64,000 bases of DNA, from NCBI RefSeq assembly GCF_051535215.1, contig NZ_JBPPLY010000014.1:19586-83585 (forward strand), written 5' to 3'. Both the position numbers and the translations under genes were made by a program. The stretch is from Nitrobacter sp051535215. Lineage in GTDB: Bacteria > Pseudomonadota > Alphaproteobacteria > Rhizobiales > Xanthobacteraceae. Under the pieces are notes generated by a model. The model saw only the letters and a program-made list of their open reading frames with translations, did no database searches and was not told the origin of the DNA. Shown one piece after another: positions 34,724 through 46,992 of this stretch. How positions within the stretch are numbered: the first letter of the stretch is position 1; each line of letters begins with the position of its first letter.

Positions 34724-34951
34724 ATGCTCAAGACCATTTCCGCCGCGCTGCTCGCGGCCTCCGTGCTTGTTGCGCCCGCGATGGCCGGCACCGTCCACAC
34801 AAGCCAGACCCCGGCGGCCAAGACGACAACCCTCAAATCGAAAGTGCTGAACGCCAACGCCAAGATGGGACATCATCATCGTTCCAGCCGGCATGTCCGT
34901 CACCACCAACATCGCCATCATCATCACGCCCATACCCGCACGCATCGCTGA
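34724..34951 (+). CDS. small secreted histidine-rich protein
   Basis: 75 residues from ATG 34724, with AAGGAG seven bases upstream. MLKTISAALLAASVLVAPAM then AG is a signal peptide. After a Thr/Lys linker, the last 28 residues hold 14 histidines and many arginines (MGHHHRSSRHVRHHQHRHHH, HAHTRTHR). No other domain is present. Such tails bind Ni, Zn, Cu or Co, so a periplasmic metal buffer is plausible but not shown. The gene is isolated. Confidence 0.75.
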   Translation: MLKTISAALLAASVLVAPAMAGTVHTSQTPAAKTTTLKSKVLNANAKMGHHHRSSRHVRHHQHRHHHHAHTRTHR

Positions 34952-35111
34952 TGATCTCGGAAGCCGATCGCGGCCTGCGGTCATCGTTTCCGGTGTCGGC
35001 AGGCCCGATCTTCTTTCCCACATTCATTTGTGTCGATAACTGAATTGCGAATTTCATTCCGCCTCGAGGCAGGCTAGTCATCGGTGAAGTCATGAACCTG
35101 AAGACGGACCG

Positions 35112-35552
35112 GTGTTGGGGGCATCTGCAAAATTCATGGCGATCGCGCTGCTGGCGGGATCGCTCGCGGCCTGCGTGACCGATGGCGGTGACCAGGGCAG
35201 CGATCAGGGCGGCATGGTCTATACCGATGATCGCGGTGTCACCAATCAACCATTCCCGACCGACTATCGCGCGCAGGTCCTGGCGTTCCTGAGAACCTAC
35301 CTCAACAATCCCGTCGGCGTCCGTGACGCCGCGATGGCCGAGCCGGTTCAGCGCACCGTCGGCGGCCGGCTGCGTTACGTGAGTTGCCTGCGCTACAATG
35401 CCCGCGAGATCGACGGCAGCTATAGCGGCGTGGTGCAGCGCGCGGCGGTGTATGTCGATGCCCGGCTCGATCGCATGATCGAGAAAGCCGGCGAGATCTG
35501 CGCCGGCGTCACCTACGCGCCGTTTCCCGAATTGGAGAAATTGACGCGCTAG
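35112..35552 (+). CDS. predicted lipoprotein of unknown function
   Basis: 146 residues from GTG 35112. The hydrophobic stretch FMAIALLAGSLAAC ends in a lipobox (LAAC), so Cys20 or so is lipidated. The mature part contains NQPFPTDYRAQVLAFLRTYL and NPVGVRDAAMAEPVQRTVGG, then LRYVSCLRYNAREIDGSYSG, a pattern seen in uncharacterised lipoproteins of bradyrhizobia. An internal ATG (35136) leaves too short a signal. No clear ribosome-binding site is seen, which lowers certainty of the start. Confidence 0.75.
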   Translation: MLGASAKFMAIALLAGSLAACVTDGGDQGSDQGGMVYTDDRGVTNQPFPTDYRAQVLAFLRTYLNNPVGVRDAAMAEPVQRTVGGRLRYVSCLRYNAREIDGSYSGVVQRAAVYVDARLDRMIEKAGEICAGVTYAPFPELEKLTR

Positions 35553-35854
35553 GAGGCCGCCGGTAGTCGAGCGCTTACCCGGTCGATCACATTTCAGAGA
35601 ACCTGGAACCTCAGGACCCGGCCAGCGACCCATTTGAATGTGAATGGTGTTGAATGGCGTCTCCTGTGCAGCGACTTGGCTTTGTGGCCGGGAGATCCTA
35701 CATCGGAACTTGACGGTGTTGTTTGCGGATCACGGTTGTAAATCGTCGCGGTAATGTTGCCGCCGTCTGGCAACCAAATTCGCGCCACGTTGTTTGACCA
35801 TGGTCATACCCGAACGAACGATGATGGTATCCGACGAAAAGGGGGAACCCCATC
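35553..35854. other. intergenic region upstream of the outer-membrane protein gene
   Basis: 302 bp. It is AT-richer than its surroundings towards 35690-35830, consistent with a strong promoter for the porin-like gene. No ORF or repeat is supported. Confidence 0.4.
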
Positions 35855-36571
35855 ATGAAGAAATTCTTGCTCACGGCTGCGGCGGTTGCCGCTTTCGCCG
35901 CACCGGCGCTTGCCGCTGATCTTCCGCCACGGCCTTATACCAAGGCGCCGCCGGCCTATACGCCGACGCAGGCCGTCTACAACTGGACCGGCTTCTACAT
36001 CGGCGGTCATCTTGGCGGCGCATTTGGAGGCGGCGACAGTCTGGGTGGAAACGACGGCCGTTTTCTCGGCGGCGTACAGGGCGGCGCGGATTATCAGTTC
36101 GCGAACAACTGGGTGCTCGGTCTCGAAGCCGAATATAGCTGGCTCGCCAGCGCCAACAGCAGCCTGACATTCCCGGGCGGGAGCATCGTGACCGGCGACG
36201 ACCGCGGTCTCGGCTCGGTGACCGGCCGGCTCGGCTACGCCTGGGGGCCGGCGCTGCTATACGCCAAGGGCGGTTATGCGTTCCGCGACAGCAAGCTTGG
36301 CGTAACCGACGCAGCCGGCGTGCCGCTGGCTTTCGCAACCACCGGCAATCGTGACAACGGCTACACCGTCGGCGCCGGTCTCGAATACATGTTCGCGCCG
36401 AACTGGTCCGCCAAGGTGGAGTATCAGTATTACAATTTCGGCAAGACGACGTTTGCCGCGGGCTCGCCTCCGGACGTCGTCGGAGCGAACTTCCGTAATG
36501 ACGAGCATACCGTCAAGGCCGGCGTGAACTATCGCTTCGGCTGGGGCGGACCCACGGCCTCTCATTACTGA
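35855..36571 (+). CDS. outer-membrane beta-barrel protein (Omp25/Omp31 family)
   Basis: 238 residues with MKKFLLTAAAVAAFAAPALA as signal peptide. The mature start LPPRPYTKAPPAY and the following YNWTGFYIGGHLGGAFGGG are the signature of the Omp25/Omp31-like small porin/adhesin family of rhizobiales. Alternating hydrophobic strands follow (NNWVLGLEAEYSWLAS, LLYAKGGYAFRDSKLG, YTVGAGLEYMFAPNWSAKVE). The C-terminus HTVKAGVNYRFGW is a typical beta-signal. A terminator follows. It is probably highly expressed. Confidence 0.93.
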   Translation: MKKFLLTAAAVAAFAAPALAADLPPRPYTKAPPAYTPTQAVYNWTGFYIGGHLGGAFGGGDSLGGNDGRFLGGVQGGADYQFANNWVLGLEAEYSWLASANSSLTFPGGSIVTGDDRGLGSVTGRLGYAWGPALLYAKGGYAFRDSKLGVTDAAGVPLAFATTGNRDNGYTVGAGLEYMFAPNWSAKVEYQYYNFGKTTFAAGSPPDVVGANFRNDEHTVKAGVNYRFGWGGPTASHY

Positions 36572-36618
36572 GATCGTCGGCGGAGCGATTCAACGCCTGA
36601 TCGGAAAAGGATATCGTT

Positions 36619-36645
36619 AAAGGCCGGCTTCGCGCCGGCCTTTTT
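36619..36645 (+). terminator. rho-independent terminator of the outer-membrane protein gene
   Basis: AAAGGCCGGC, loop TTCGC, GCCGGCCTTTTT. The stem is GC-rich with a T5 tail, 48 bp after the stop codon. Confidence 0.9.
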
Positions 36646-36694
36646 CATGATCTAATTATTTGAATAGTTCATGTCATGAACCATGGCACCCGAA

Positions 36695-36964
36695 CTAAAC
36701 AGAGGATCGTGGTTTCAGGATTGCTTTAGCGGCAGCAATGGTGAAATGGAAACTACCCCTTCTTGAACTGTGATTGCTAACGTGAAACCCGGTTCTTGTA
36801 TCGACGTAATTTCCGAATTGGTTTTGTTTTAGCCACGGCCCTGGATTGTCCCACCACAGCAATTTTTTCTCTATGCCCCGCGTCACCGGATCGTCCGTCA
36901 TTTCAATCCAAATACGTTTGAAGTGCACCTCGGGACCAAAGATTTCGTAAGATATTTTCATCAT
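36695..36964 (-). CDS. orphan small protein of unknown function
   Basis: 89 residues. MKISYEIFGPEVHFKRIWIE, then PVTRGIEKKLLWWDNPGPWL and GFHVSNHSSRRGSFHFTIAA. It is rich in aromatic residues, with no signal peptide or membrane helix. Base composition is lower than the surroundings (28 G/C of 60 in 36781-36840), suggesting recent acquisition. I recognise no family. Two ATGs in a row open the frame, and the ribosome-binding site is not clear. Confidence 0.5.
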   Translation of the reverse strand: MMKISYEIFGPEVHFKRIWIEMTDDPVTRGIEKKLLWWDNPGPWLKQNQFGNYVDTRTGFHVSNHSSRRGSFHFTIAAAKAILKPRSSV

Positions 36965-37255
36965 TGAGATCGCGGAAGGTCACGAGCGTCGGCATGGCGC
37001 GGTTGCCATCCCTGCGTCGCAGACGATGACGGCTTCAGCTTCGCTCATGTGCTCGTTCACACGACGCGTAAACAGATTTTTGCACGCATTCGTTACGGGA
37101 TCGGCGCGAGCGCATTGAAGATGAGAGGCAACCGTCCGATCTGAACCGGAGGCGTTGCATTCATGAAAACGCTAACGAGGAGCGTCGCGACTTCGACGCT
37201 GTCAGTGCTCCGTCGCAATGCCGCCTGATCGTGACGCCGCTTCCGCGTCTCCGCA

Positions 37256-37441
37256 TCAAATGCGATCGACCCTTAGAAACAGCGTCCAGATCGCCAGCAT
37301 CAAAGTTGTAATCGCCAGCCAGTGCGGATGGACACAGAATGTCGCGCCGTAATAGCACAGTTGATCGGCGCCGATGCCGTAGTTGCCGGCGCCATAGAAC
37401 GCCAGCGTTGCCAGCGCCATCATGGCAGTTACCAATACCAT
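37256..37441 (-). CDS. small two-helix membrane protein
   Basis: 61 residues with GGGAG seven bases before the ATG. Two hydrophobic helices (MVLVTAMMALATLAFYGAG, HWLAITTLMLAIWTLFLRV) are joined by a loop with two cysteines (QLCYYGATFC). Family unknown. The good ribosome-binding site and helix pattern favour a real gene. Confidence 0.6.
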   Translation of the reverse strand: MVLVTAMMALATLAFYGAGNYGIGADQLCYYGATFCVHPHWLAITTLMLAIWTLFLRVDRI

Positions 37442-37678
37442 CGGATACTCCCGATGTTGCCGGCGCGGTTGAATTCCCTTTCCGGGAAATTCGCCGCGGC
37501 CGCTCCTGTCTGGAAAAAATTCTAGGGCGGCTGCCGTGAAGCAAGCGTAAATCGATGCCTCGGTTTTTCTGCGAATGGCGTGGTGTACTGTTGCCGCCGT
37601 GGCCGACCCGCTGTTCAGCGGGCAGCCACAGAAGGAACTCGTTCGGACTCGGGCAGGGGACAGGGGATCGACGCCCGT

Positions 37679-37960
37679 TCACCCATGCATCAGGACGAGG
37701 GCGCCGGCAACGAGCGCCACGCCGAAAATCGCGATGGCCACGAACATGCCAAGGCGGCGGGGTTTACCGCCCGAGGGAGCGTTGCCCGTCAGCCGTTCGG
37801 CCGCCTCATAGGCTGATCTGTTTTCCGGATCCTGATCGATCCACGCTTCAAAGGCGCAGGACTCGTGCGCGCTTTGGTTGACGTCACGGTTTTTCAGGAC
37901 CCAGGCGGCCGCCTCCTGCTGTCGTTTGCTGTCCGCCTGCGGTGATTGACTGGTTGTCAT
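37679..37960 (-). CDS. FecR N-terminal-like (DUF4880) small membrane protein
   Basis: 93 residues. Residues 15-60 (AAAWVLKNRDVNQSAHESCA, FEAWIDQDPENRSAYEAAER) match the N-terminal cytoplasmic domain of FecR-type anti-sigma proteins. One transmembrane helix (MFVAIAIFGVALVAGALVLM) closes the protein. The periplasmic FecR signalling domain is absent. No ECF sigma gene or TonB receptor is adjacent. It may be a membrane-tethered sigma-binding remnant or a small regulator. Confidence 0.7.
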   Translation of the reverse strand: MTTSQSPQADSKRQQEAAAWVLKNRDVNQSAHESCAFEAWIDQDPENRSAYEAAERLTGNAPSGGKPRRLGMFVAIAIFGVALVAGALVLMHG

Positions 37961-38205
37961 CGTGACCTCTGATCGTCCGTTGCGCCCCCGTGCCTAGAGA
38001 TGTCCTTCTCCGAAGGGCCGCCTAATCAATACCGGGTGGGCGGTCGAGGCAATATGAGATTCCCCGAAGCTTTTGGGGCAGGTCCGGCGGGATAGGGAGC
38101 AGCGTGCGGTCTTGACCGCATGTTGCCATCCGCCTTCTCAAAAACAGGGCGCATGCATTTTAGGGCTGACGGAGCGTTTTGCGTTCGCTATAGAGGCACC
38201 GCGCT

Positions 38206-38281
38206 AGGAGTGTAGCTCAATTGGTAGAGCACCGGTCTCCAAAACCGGGGGTCGCAGGTTCGAGCCCTGCCACTCCTGCCA
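38206..38281 (+). tRNA. tRNA-Trp (anticodon CCA)
   Basis: Acceptor AGGAGTG pairs with CACTCCT, followed by G and an encoded CCA. The D-arm is GCTCAATTGGTAGAGC, the anticodon stem CCGGT/ACCGG with loop CTCCAAA (CCA at 38239-38241), and the T-arm GCAGGTTCGAGCCCTGC. All stems are intact. It sits upstream of secE-nusG, the usual position in alphaproteobacteria. Confidence 0.97.
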
Positions 38282-38550
38282 GCTAATCCTTTGAAATATC
38301 CATGCCTTGCGGCCGTCATTGCGAGCACATTGCCAGGCCGCGGCGGCCGACCGCGCCCTTGACCTTTTCCGCCGGCGGCAGTAGATAGCGGCACCTGCTG
38401 TCGGCCCGGTTGACGGATATCCGACGCGGCTTTGAATTTCCCGGACAGTCGAGCCCGCTGGGCGACTACCCTCAAACGGAGGGGTGGGCGCGCGAAAGAG
38501 GCTGTCCGGATCTCCGAACCAGATCGGCAAACGAACGCGGATTATCGACG

Positions 38551-38742
38551 ATGGCTTTCAGCCCGTTCAAGTTCCTGCAGGAAGTGCGTACCGAAACCGC
38601 GAAGGTCACCTGGCCGTCGCGTCGGGAGACCACGGTCACGACGATCATGGTGTTCCTGATGGTGGCGTTGGCGTCGATCTTCTTCTTCTTCTCGGATCAG
38701 TTAATCCGGTTTTTCATCACGTTCGTCCTGAGCCTTCATTAA
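38551..38742 (+). CDS. secE: preprotein translocase subunit SecE
   Basis: 63 residues: MAFSPFKFLQEVRTETAKVT then WPSRRETTVTTIMVFLMVAL and one C-terminal membrane helix (ASIFFFFSDQLIRFFITFVL). This is the minimal single-helix SecE of alphaproteobacteria, an essential part of SecYEG. The ATG at 38551 is where homologues start, although the frame is open upstream. nusG follows after 28 bp and is surely co-transcribed. Confidence 0.96.
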   Translation: MAFSPFKFLQEVRTETAKVTWPSRRETTVTTIMVFLMVALASIFFFFSDQLIRFFITFVLSLH

Positions 38743-38770
38743 AGACACGAACGACTCGCGGAACTGAACC

Positions 38771-39301
38771 ATGAGCATGCGCTGGTACATCGTCCACGCC
38801 TATTCGAACTTCGAAAAGAAGGTCGCCGAATCGATCCGCGAACAGGCCAAGCAGCGCGGGCTGGAGGATCTTTTCGAGCAGGTGCTGGTGCCGACCGAGA
38901 AGGTCACGGAAGTCCGGCGCGGCCGCAAGGTCGATACCGAGCGCAAGTTTTTCCCCGGTTACGTGCTGGTGAAGATGAATCTCACCGACGAGGCGTTTCA
39001 CCTCATCAAGAACACTCCGAAAGTCACGGGTTTCCTTGGTGCCGAGCACAAGCCAATGCCGATTTCCGAAGCCGAGGCCATGCGCATCATGCACCAGGTG
39101 CAGGAAGGCGTGGAGCGGCCCAAGGCGTCGGTGTCGTTCGAAATTGGCGAGAACGTGCGCGTGGCCGATGGCCCGTTCGCGTCGTTCTCCGGTGTGGTCG
39201 AGGAAATCGACGAGGCCCGCTCGCGCGTGAAGGTCGCGGTGTCGATCTTCGGTCGCGCGACGCCGGTGGAACTGGAGTTCGGTCAGGTCGAGAAGGTATA
39301 A
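38771..39301 (+). CDS. nusG: transcription termination/antitermination protein NusG
   Basis: 176 residues. The NGN domain is RWYIVHAYSNFEKKVAESIR ... FFPGYVLVKMNLTDEAFHLI, and the C-terminal KOW domain is GENVRVADGPFASFSGVVEE. It links RNA polymerase to Rho and to the ribosome. It is followed by a 190-bp gap holding a palindromic repeat before rplK, an unusual interruption of the nusG-rplK junction. Confidence 0.97.
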   Translation: MSMRWYIVHAYSNFEKKVAESIREQAKQRGLEDLFEQVLVPTEKVTEVRRGRKVDTERKFFPGYVLVKMNLTDEAFHLIKNTPKVTGFLGAEHKPMPISEAEAMRIMHQVQEGVERPKASVSFEIGENVRVADGPFASFSGVVEEIDEARSRVKVAVSIFGRATPVELEFGQVEKV

Positions 39302-39309
39302 GTTTTTTA

Positions 39310-39424
39310 CCTCTCCCCGCCTGCGGGGAGAGGTTGACCGCATAGCGGTCGGGTGAGGGACTCTTTCACGATGTGACCCCTCATCCCGACCCTCTCCCCG
39401 TAAAAACGGGGCGAGGGAGCAGGC
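39310..39424. repeat. palindromic intergenic repeat between nusG and rplK
   Basis: It starts with the hairpin CCTCTCCCCGC-CTGCGGGGAGAGG, then contains GACCGCATAGCGGTCGGGTG, and ends with CCCTCTCCCCGTAAAAACGGGGCGAGGG. It has the same architecture (CCTCTCC...GGGGAGA at the left, CCC...CGGG.GAGGG at the right) as the element at 46993-47098. This type of element is common in rhizobial intergenic DNA. Confidence 0.85.
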
Positions 39425-39490
39425 AAACATTGTGGGAGGTGAGGGCGGTCGCCAGCCGCCTTAAGCCGTAACCACCAAAAGGAGTGACGC

Positions 39491-39919
39491 ATGGCGAAGA
39501 AAGTGACTGGATACCTGAAATTGCAGGTGCCGGCCGGCGCGGCGAACCCGTCGCCGCCGATCGGCCCCGCGCTTGGTCAGCGCGGCCTCAACATCATGGA
39601 ATTCTGCAAGGCGTTCAACGCCCAGACGCAGAAGGAAGAAAAGAACACGCCGATTCCGGTGGTGATCACGATCTATGCGGATCGTTCCTTCACCTTCGAG
39701 ATGAAGACCCCGCCGATGTCCTACTTCCTCAAGCAGGCGGCGAAGATCCAGTCCGGCTCCAAGGCGCCGGGCCGCGATTCCGCCGGCAAGGTGACCAAGG
39801 CGCAGGTGCGCGAGATCGCCGAGAAGAAGATGAAGGACCTCAATTGCGACACCGTCGAATCGGCCATGAACATGGTCGAAGGGTCCGCCCGCTCGATGGG
39901 CCTTCAGGTGGCGGAGTAA
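39491..39919 (+). CDS. rplK: 50S ribosomal protein L11
   Basis: 142 residues, complete. VTGYLKLQVPAGAANPSPPI and GPALGQRGLNIMEFCKAFNA are the signature N-terminal part, with KTPPMSYFLKQAAKIQSGS and the C-terminal rRNA-binding SAMNMVEGSARSMGL. L11 forms the GTPase-associated centre. AAAGGAGTG precedes the start. rplA follows after six bases. Confidence 0.97.
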   Translation: MAKKVTGYLKLQVPAGAANPSPPIGPALGQRGLNIMEFCKAFNAQTQKEEKNTPIPVVITIYADRSFTFEMKTPPMSYFLKQAAKIQSGSKAPGRDSAGKVTKAQVREIAEKKMKDLNCDTVESAMNMVEGSARSMGLQVAE

Positions 39920-39925
39920 GCAATC

Positions 39926-40618
39926 ATGGCAACCGGAAAACGTTTGAAGAAGGCTCGCGAAGGCATTGATCGGGAGAAGCTTTATCCGATCGCCGAGGCC
40001 ATCAAGCTGGTCAAGGAACGCGCCAAATCAAAGTTCGACGAGACCATCGAGATCGCGATGAATCTCGGCGTCGATCCGCGCCACGCCGACCAGATGGTGC
40101 GTGGCGTCGTCAGCCTGCCGAACGGCACCGGCCGCACGCTGCGCGTCGGCGTGTTCGCGCGCGGCGCCAAGGCCGACGAAGCCAAGGCCGCCGGGGCCGA
40201 CGTCGTCGGTGCGGAAGACCTCGTTGAAAAGGTGCAGGGCGGCACGATCGACTTCGATCGTTGCATCGCCACGCCGGATATGATGCCGCTGGTCGGCCGG
40301 CTCGGCAAGGTGCTCGGCCCGCGCGGCATGATGCCGAATCCGAAGATCGGTACCGTGACGATGGACGTCGCCGGGGCCGTGAAGGGCGCCAAGGGCGGCT
40401 CGGTCGAATTCCGCGTCGAGAAGGCCGGCATCGTGCAAGCCGGTATCGGCAAGGCGTCGTTCTCGGAGGAGAAGCTCGTCGAGAACATCAAGGCGCTGGC
40501 GGACGCGGTGGCGAAGGCGAAGCCCGCCGGCGCCAAGGGCACCTATATCCAGCGCATCGCGGTGTCCTCGACCATGGGGCCCGGGGTCAAGGTCGAGCCG
40601 GGAACCGTGCTCGGCTGA
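39926..40618 (+). CDS. rplA: 50S ribosomal protein L1
   Basis: 230 residues, complete. KFDETIEIAMNLGVDPRHAD, MVRGVVSLPNGTGRTLRVGV, MPLVGRLGKVLGPRGMMPNP and RVEKAGIVQAGIGKASF are standard L1 segments. L1 is the stalk protein and in many bacteria a translational repressor of the L11 operon. A terminator follows within 25 bp, separating rplKA from rplJL. Confidence 0.97.
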   Translation: MATGKRLKKAREGIDREKLYPIAEAIKLVKERAKSKFDETIEIAMNLGVDPRHADQMVRGVVSLPNGTGRTLRVGVFARGAKADEAKAAGADVVGAEDLVEKVQGGTIDFDRCIATPDMMPLVGRLGKVLGPRGMMPNPKIGTVTMDVAGAVKGAKGGSVEFRVEKAGIVQAGIGKASFSEEKLVENIKALADAVAKAKPAGAKGTYIQRIAVSSTMGPGVKVEPGTVLG

Positions 40619-40639
40619 GACCGGAATCGCTTGCTAGCG

Positions 40640-40679
40640 AAGGCGGGATCGGAGCTTTCCGGGCCCGCCTTTTGTTTTT
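40640..40679 (+). terminator. rho-independent terminator after rplA
   Basis: AAGGCGGG, a 16-base loop region (ATCGGAGCTTTCCGGG), CCCGCCTT, then TTGTTTTT. It marks the end of the secE-nusG-rplKA transcript or acts as an attenuator before rplJ. Confidence 0.85.
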
Positions 40680-41357
40680 GTGAAGCGATCGATGCCCGTC
40701 GACATCCGGGCTGCCCCGCCATCCTTGGTATCGTTGATGCCTGCCGGCGAGATGCGATATTTTGTCCAGATCGAAAGCTGGCCGGAAAATTGCATGATTT
40801 AGGACTTGGCAACGCAGCAGAGATTCGTTAAATACCGCGCTCCCGGACGTGCTGGCTTGCGCTCGCATGTCCGTGTTCGCATTCCAAAAATCCAACGAGA
40901 TAGGAGTCTTTGCCTTCCCGCATGTCCATTCGGATGGTTCGGGAGGACGAGGCGTCAATCTGCTGGGTTCGACGGTGCGAAACGGGGGTCTTCAGTCGTC
41001 CTCTCAGGGATGATGTTGTCGACCTCATCCTGTCCGAGACTGCAGGCGCCCGCGGCGAACGCAAGTTCGTCCAACGGCTTAATCGCATGGCCTGCATAGA
41101 CGGGTGAAGACCGGATTTCGCTTTCCGCCGCCATGAGCGGAAGGCAGCGGATTGGGTTCGAACCTCGACACCCCGTGCCTTGGCCGTGAGGCCTTTGGAT
41201 GCGGGAGGGCAGGCTACTGAATGTCGTCACGCCTGGCGTGTCTCGGGACCGGTTTCTCGAAACCGATGTCTCGGGATCAGGTTCCGGGCTGGACGACGGG
41301 TATAACCCGGCGGTCCCAGCCTTCGAGGCGAAGGCCGCCAAACGGAAAGAGCTTGCT
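40680..41357. other. rplA-rplJ intergenic region, probable promoter and L10 leader
   Basis: 678 bp without a supported gene. The part near rplJ (about 41100-41357) contains several self-complementary stretches (for example GGTTTCTCGAAACC near 41249) and is the expected place of the structured L10(L7/L12)-binding leader that autoregulates rplJL. The upstream 400 bp show no repeat or ORF I trust. Confidence 0.5.
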
Positions 41358-41876
41358 GTGGAACGAGCGGCAAAAAAAGAAGCGGTCGAACAGCTCAACG
41401 AGACCTTCAAGTCCACGGGCGTCGCGATCGTTGCTCACTATTCCGGCCTCACGGTGGCCCAGATGCAGACCCTGCGCAAGCAGATGAAGCAGGCGGGCGC
41501 GTCGGTGAAGGTCTCGAAGAACCGTCTCGCCAAAATCGCTCTTGAAGGCACAGACGTCGTTGCCATCGGTGCCCTTTTGAAGGGCCCGACCGTGATCGCG
41601 ACTTCCAGCGATCCCGTGGCGGCGCCGAAGATCGCCGTCGAATTCGCCAAGACGAACGAGAACTTCGTCGTGCTCGGCGGCTCGATGGGAAAAACCGTGC
41701 TGGACGTGAACGGAGTGAAGGCGCTCGCCTCGCTGCCGTCTCTCGACGAACTGCGCGGCAAGCTGGTCGGCCTTCTGGTCGCACCGGCGACCAAGATCGC
41801 CCAGCTCTCGACGGCGCCCGCGGCCAAGCTCGCGCGCGTTGTCCAGGCCTATGCCTCGAAGGGCGAAGCGGCGTAA
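41358..41876 (+). CDS. rplJ: 50S ribosomal protein L10
   Basis: 172 residues from GTG 41358: (M)ERAAKKEAVEQLNETFKSTG, VAIVAHYSGLTVAQMQTLRK, SVKVSKNRLAKIALEGT, and the C-terminal Ala-rich helix that binds L7/L12 dimers. The start is GTG as in close relatives, preceded by GGAAAGAG. The frame stays open upstream but only the part from 41358 is homologous. rplL follows after 54 bp. Confidence 0.96.
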   Translation: MERAAKKEAVEQLNETFKSTGVAIVAHYSGLTVAQMQTLRKQMKQAGASVKVSKNRLAKIALEGTDVVAIGALLKGPTVIATSSDPVAAPKIAVEFAKTNENFVVLGGSMGKTVLDVNGVKALASLPSLDELRGKLVGLLVAPATKIAQLSTAPAAKLARVVQAYASKGEAA

Positions 41877-41930
41877 GGCCCTTCGTCAAGTCAATCTGGT
41901 TCGAACCGAATACGTTAAAGGAATATATCG

Positions 41931-42308
41931 ATGGCTGATCTGCAGAAGATTGTTGACGACCTCTCGGCGCTGACCGTGCTCGAGGCTGCCGAACTGGCAA
42001 AGCTCCTCGAAGAGAAGTGGGGCGTGTCGGCCGCCGCCGCCGTGGCTGTCGCCGCTGCGCCTGGCGCCGGCGGTGGCGCTCCGGCCGCCGAGGAGAAGAC
42101 CGAGTTCACCGTCGTGCTCGCAGCCGCGGGCGACAAGAAGATCGAGGTCATCAAGGAAGTTCGCGCCATCACCGGCCTCGGCCTCAAGGAAGCCAAGGAT
42201 CTGGTCGAAGGTGCGCCGAAGCCGCTCAAGGAAGGCGTTGCCAAGGACGAGGCCGAGAAGATCAAGGCGCAGCTCGAAAAGGCCGGCGCCAAGGTTGAAC
42301 TTAAGTAA
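41931..42308 (+). CDS. rplL: 50S ribosomal protein L7/L12
   Basis: 125 residues. The N-terminal dimerisation helix is ADLQKIVDDLSALTVLEAAE. An Ala/Gly-rich hinge follows (AAAAVAVAAAPGAGGGAPAA). The C-terminal factor-binding domain is KTEFTVVLAAAGDKKIEVIK, AITGLGLKEAKDLVEGAPKP. It recruits translation GTPases to the ribosome. AAAGGAATA lies before the ATG. Confidence 0.97.
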   Translation: MADLQKIVDDLSALTVLEAAELAKLLEEKWGVSAAAAVAVAAAPGAGGGAPAAEEKTEFTVVLAAAGDKKIEVIKEVRAITGLGLKEAKDLVEGAPKPLKEGVAKDEAEKIKAQLEKAGAKVELK

Positions 42309-42324
42309 CAGGTTACACGAGCGT

Positions 42325-42357
42325 CCCCCGGAACTGGCGGAAGTTTTGTTCCGGGGG
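42325..42357 (+). terminator. attenuator-like hairpin between rplL and rpoB
   Basis: CCCCCGGAAC, a 13-base loop, GTTCCGGGGG: a ten-pair perfect stem 16 bp after the rplL stop. No T-run follows, so it is more likely a partial attenuator or RNase-processing site than a full terminator, as known at this junction in other bacteria. Confidence 0.7.
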
Positions 42358-42841
42358 TGCTTCACCAAGGACCTCGATGGTCGCGCGCGGCCAGATGCCC
42401 TGAGGTAAACGGGATTCCCGGACGGGCGCGATCCGATCGCGCTCGGCGGGTGCAGCATCCGGACCATGTCCGGCTGGTTGTACACAGGAAAGTGTGGATA
42501 GGCGGGGGAGTCACCCCTCGAATTTCCGCGATTGCCATCCCATATTGGGGCGGCAGCACGAAAGCACAGCGGATGACGAGAACGGCGGCGTTCTCTCATA
42601 AGCTGTTGGGAGAGCAGCGATTTCGGGCTTTTTCGGTCCGTTTGGAGATGTGTTTGACGGGCTGGGTGTACGCATGCACCCCGCACGTCGTTTTGCGTTC
42701 TGCGAGCCTGGCGTTCCGGTTCAGGATTGAAATCCTGATATTTGCGTTCCGCTCCTGAGAGCGTTCCAAGATTCACCCCGGGGGCGATGCCAATCGCGCT
42801 TCGGAAGGTTCGCCCCACGGGCGACGACATGAGAGGCCACG
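42358..42841. other. rplL-rpoB intergenic region
   Basis: 484 bp that carries the rpoB leader. A further hairpin, CTCTCATAAGCTGTTGGGAGAG, lies near 42594-42615. No ORF is supported and no repeat of the other families is seen. rpoB is preceded by GAGAGG. Confidence 0.45.
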
Positions 42842-46981
<4,140 letters not shown>

Positions 46982-46992
46982 CGCTTGTTTCA

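Noticed and set aside
38206..38281. tRNA-Trp as an integration (att) site
   Set aside because: No integrase is nearby, no second copy of the tRNA 3' end was noticed, and the downstream genes are the normal secE-nusG.
40828..41097. Small minus-strand ORF in the rplA-rplJ gap
   Set aside because: No ribosome-binding site, no domain and basic low-complexity composition. The region is better explained as leader DNA.
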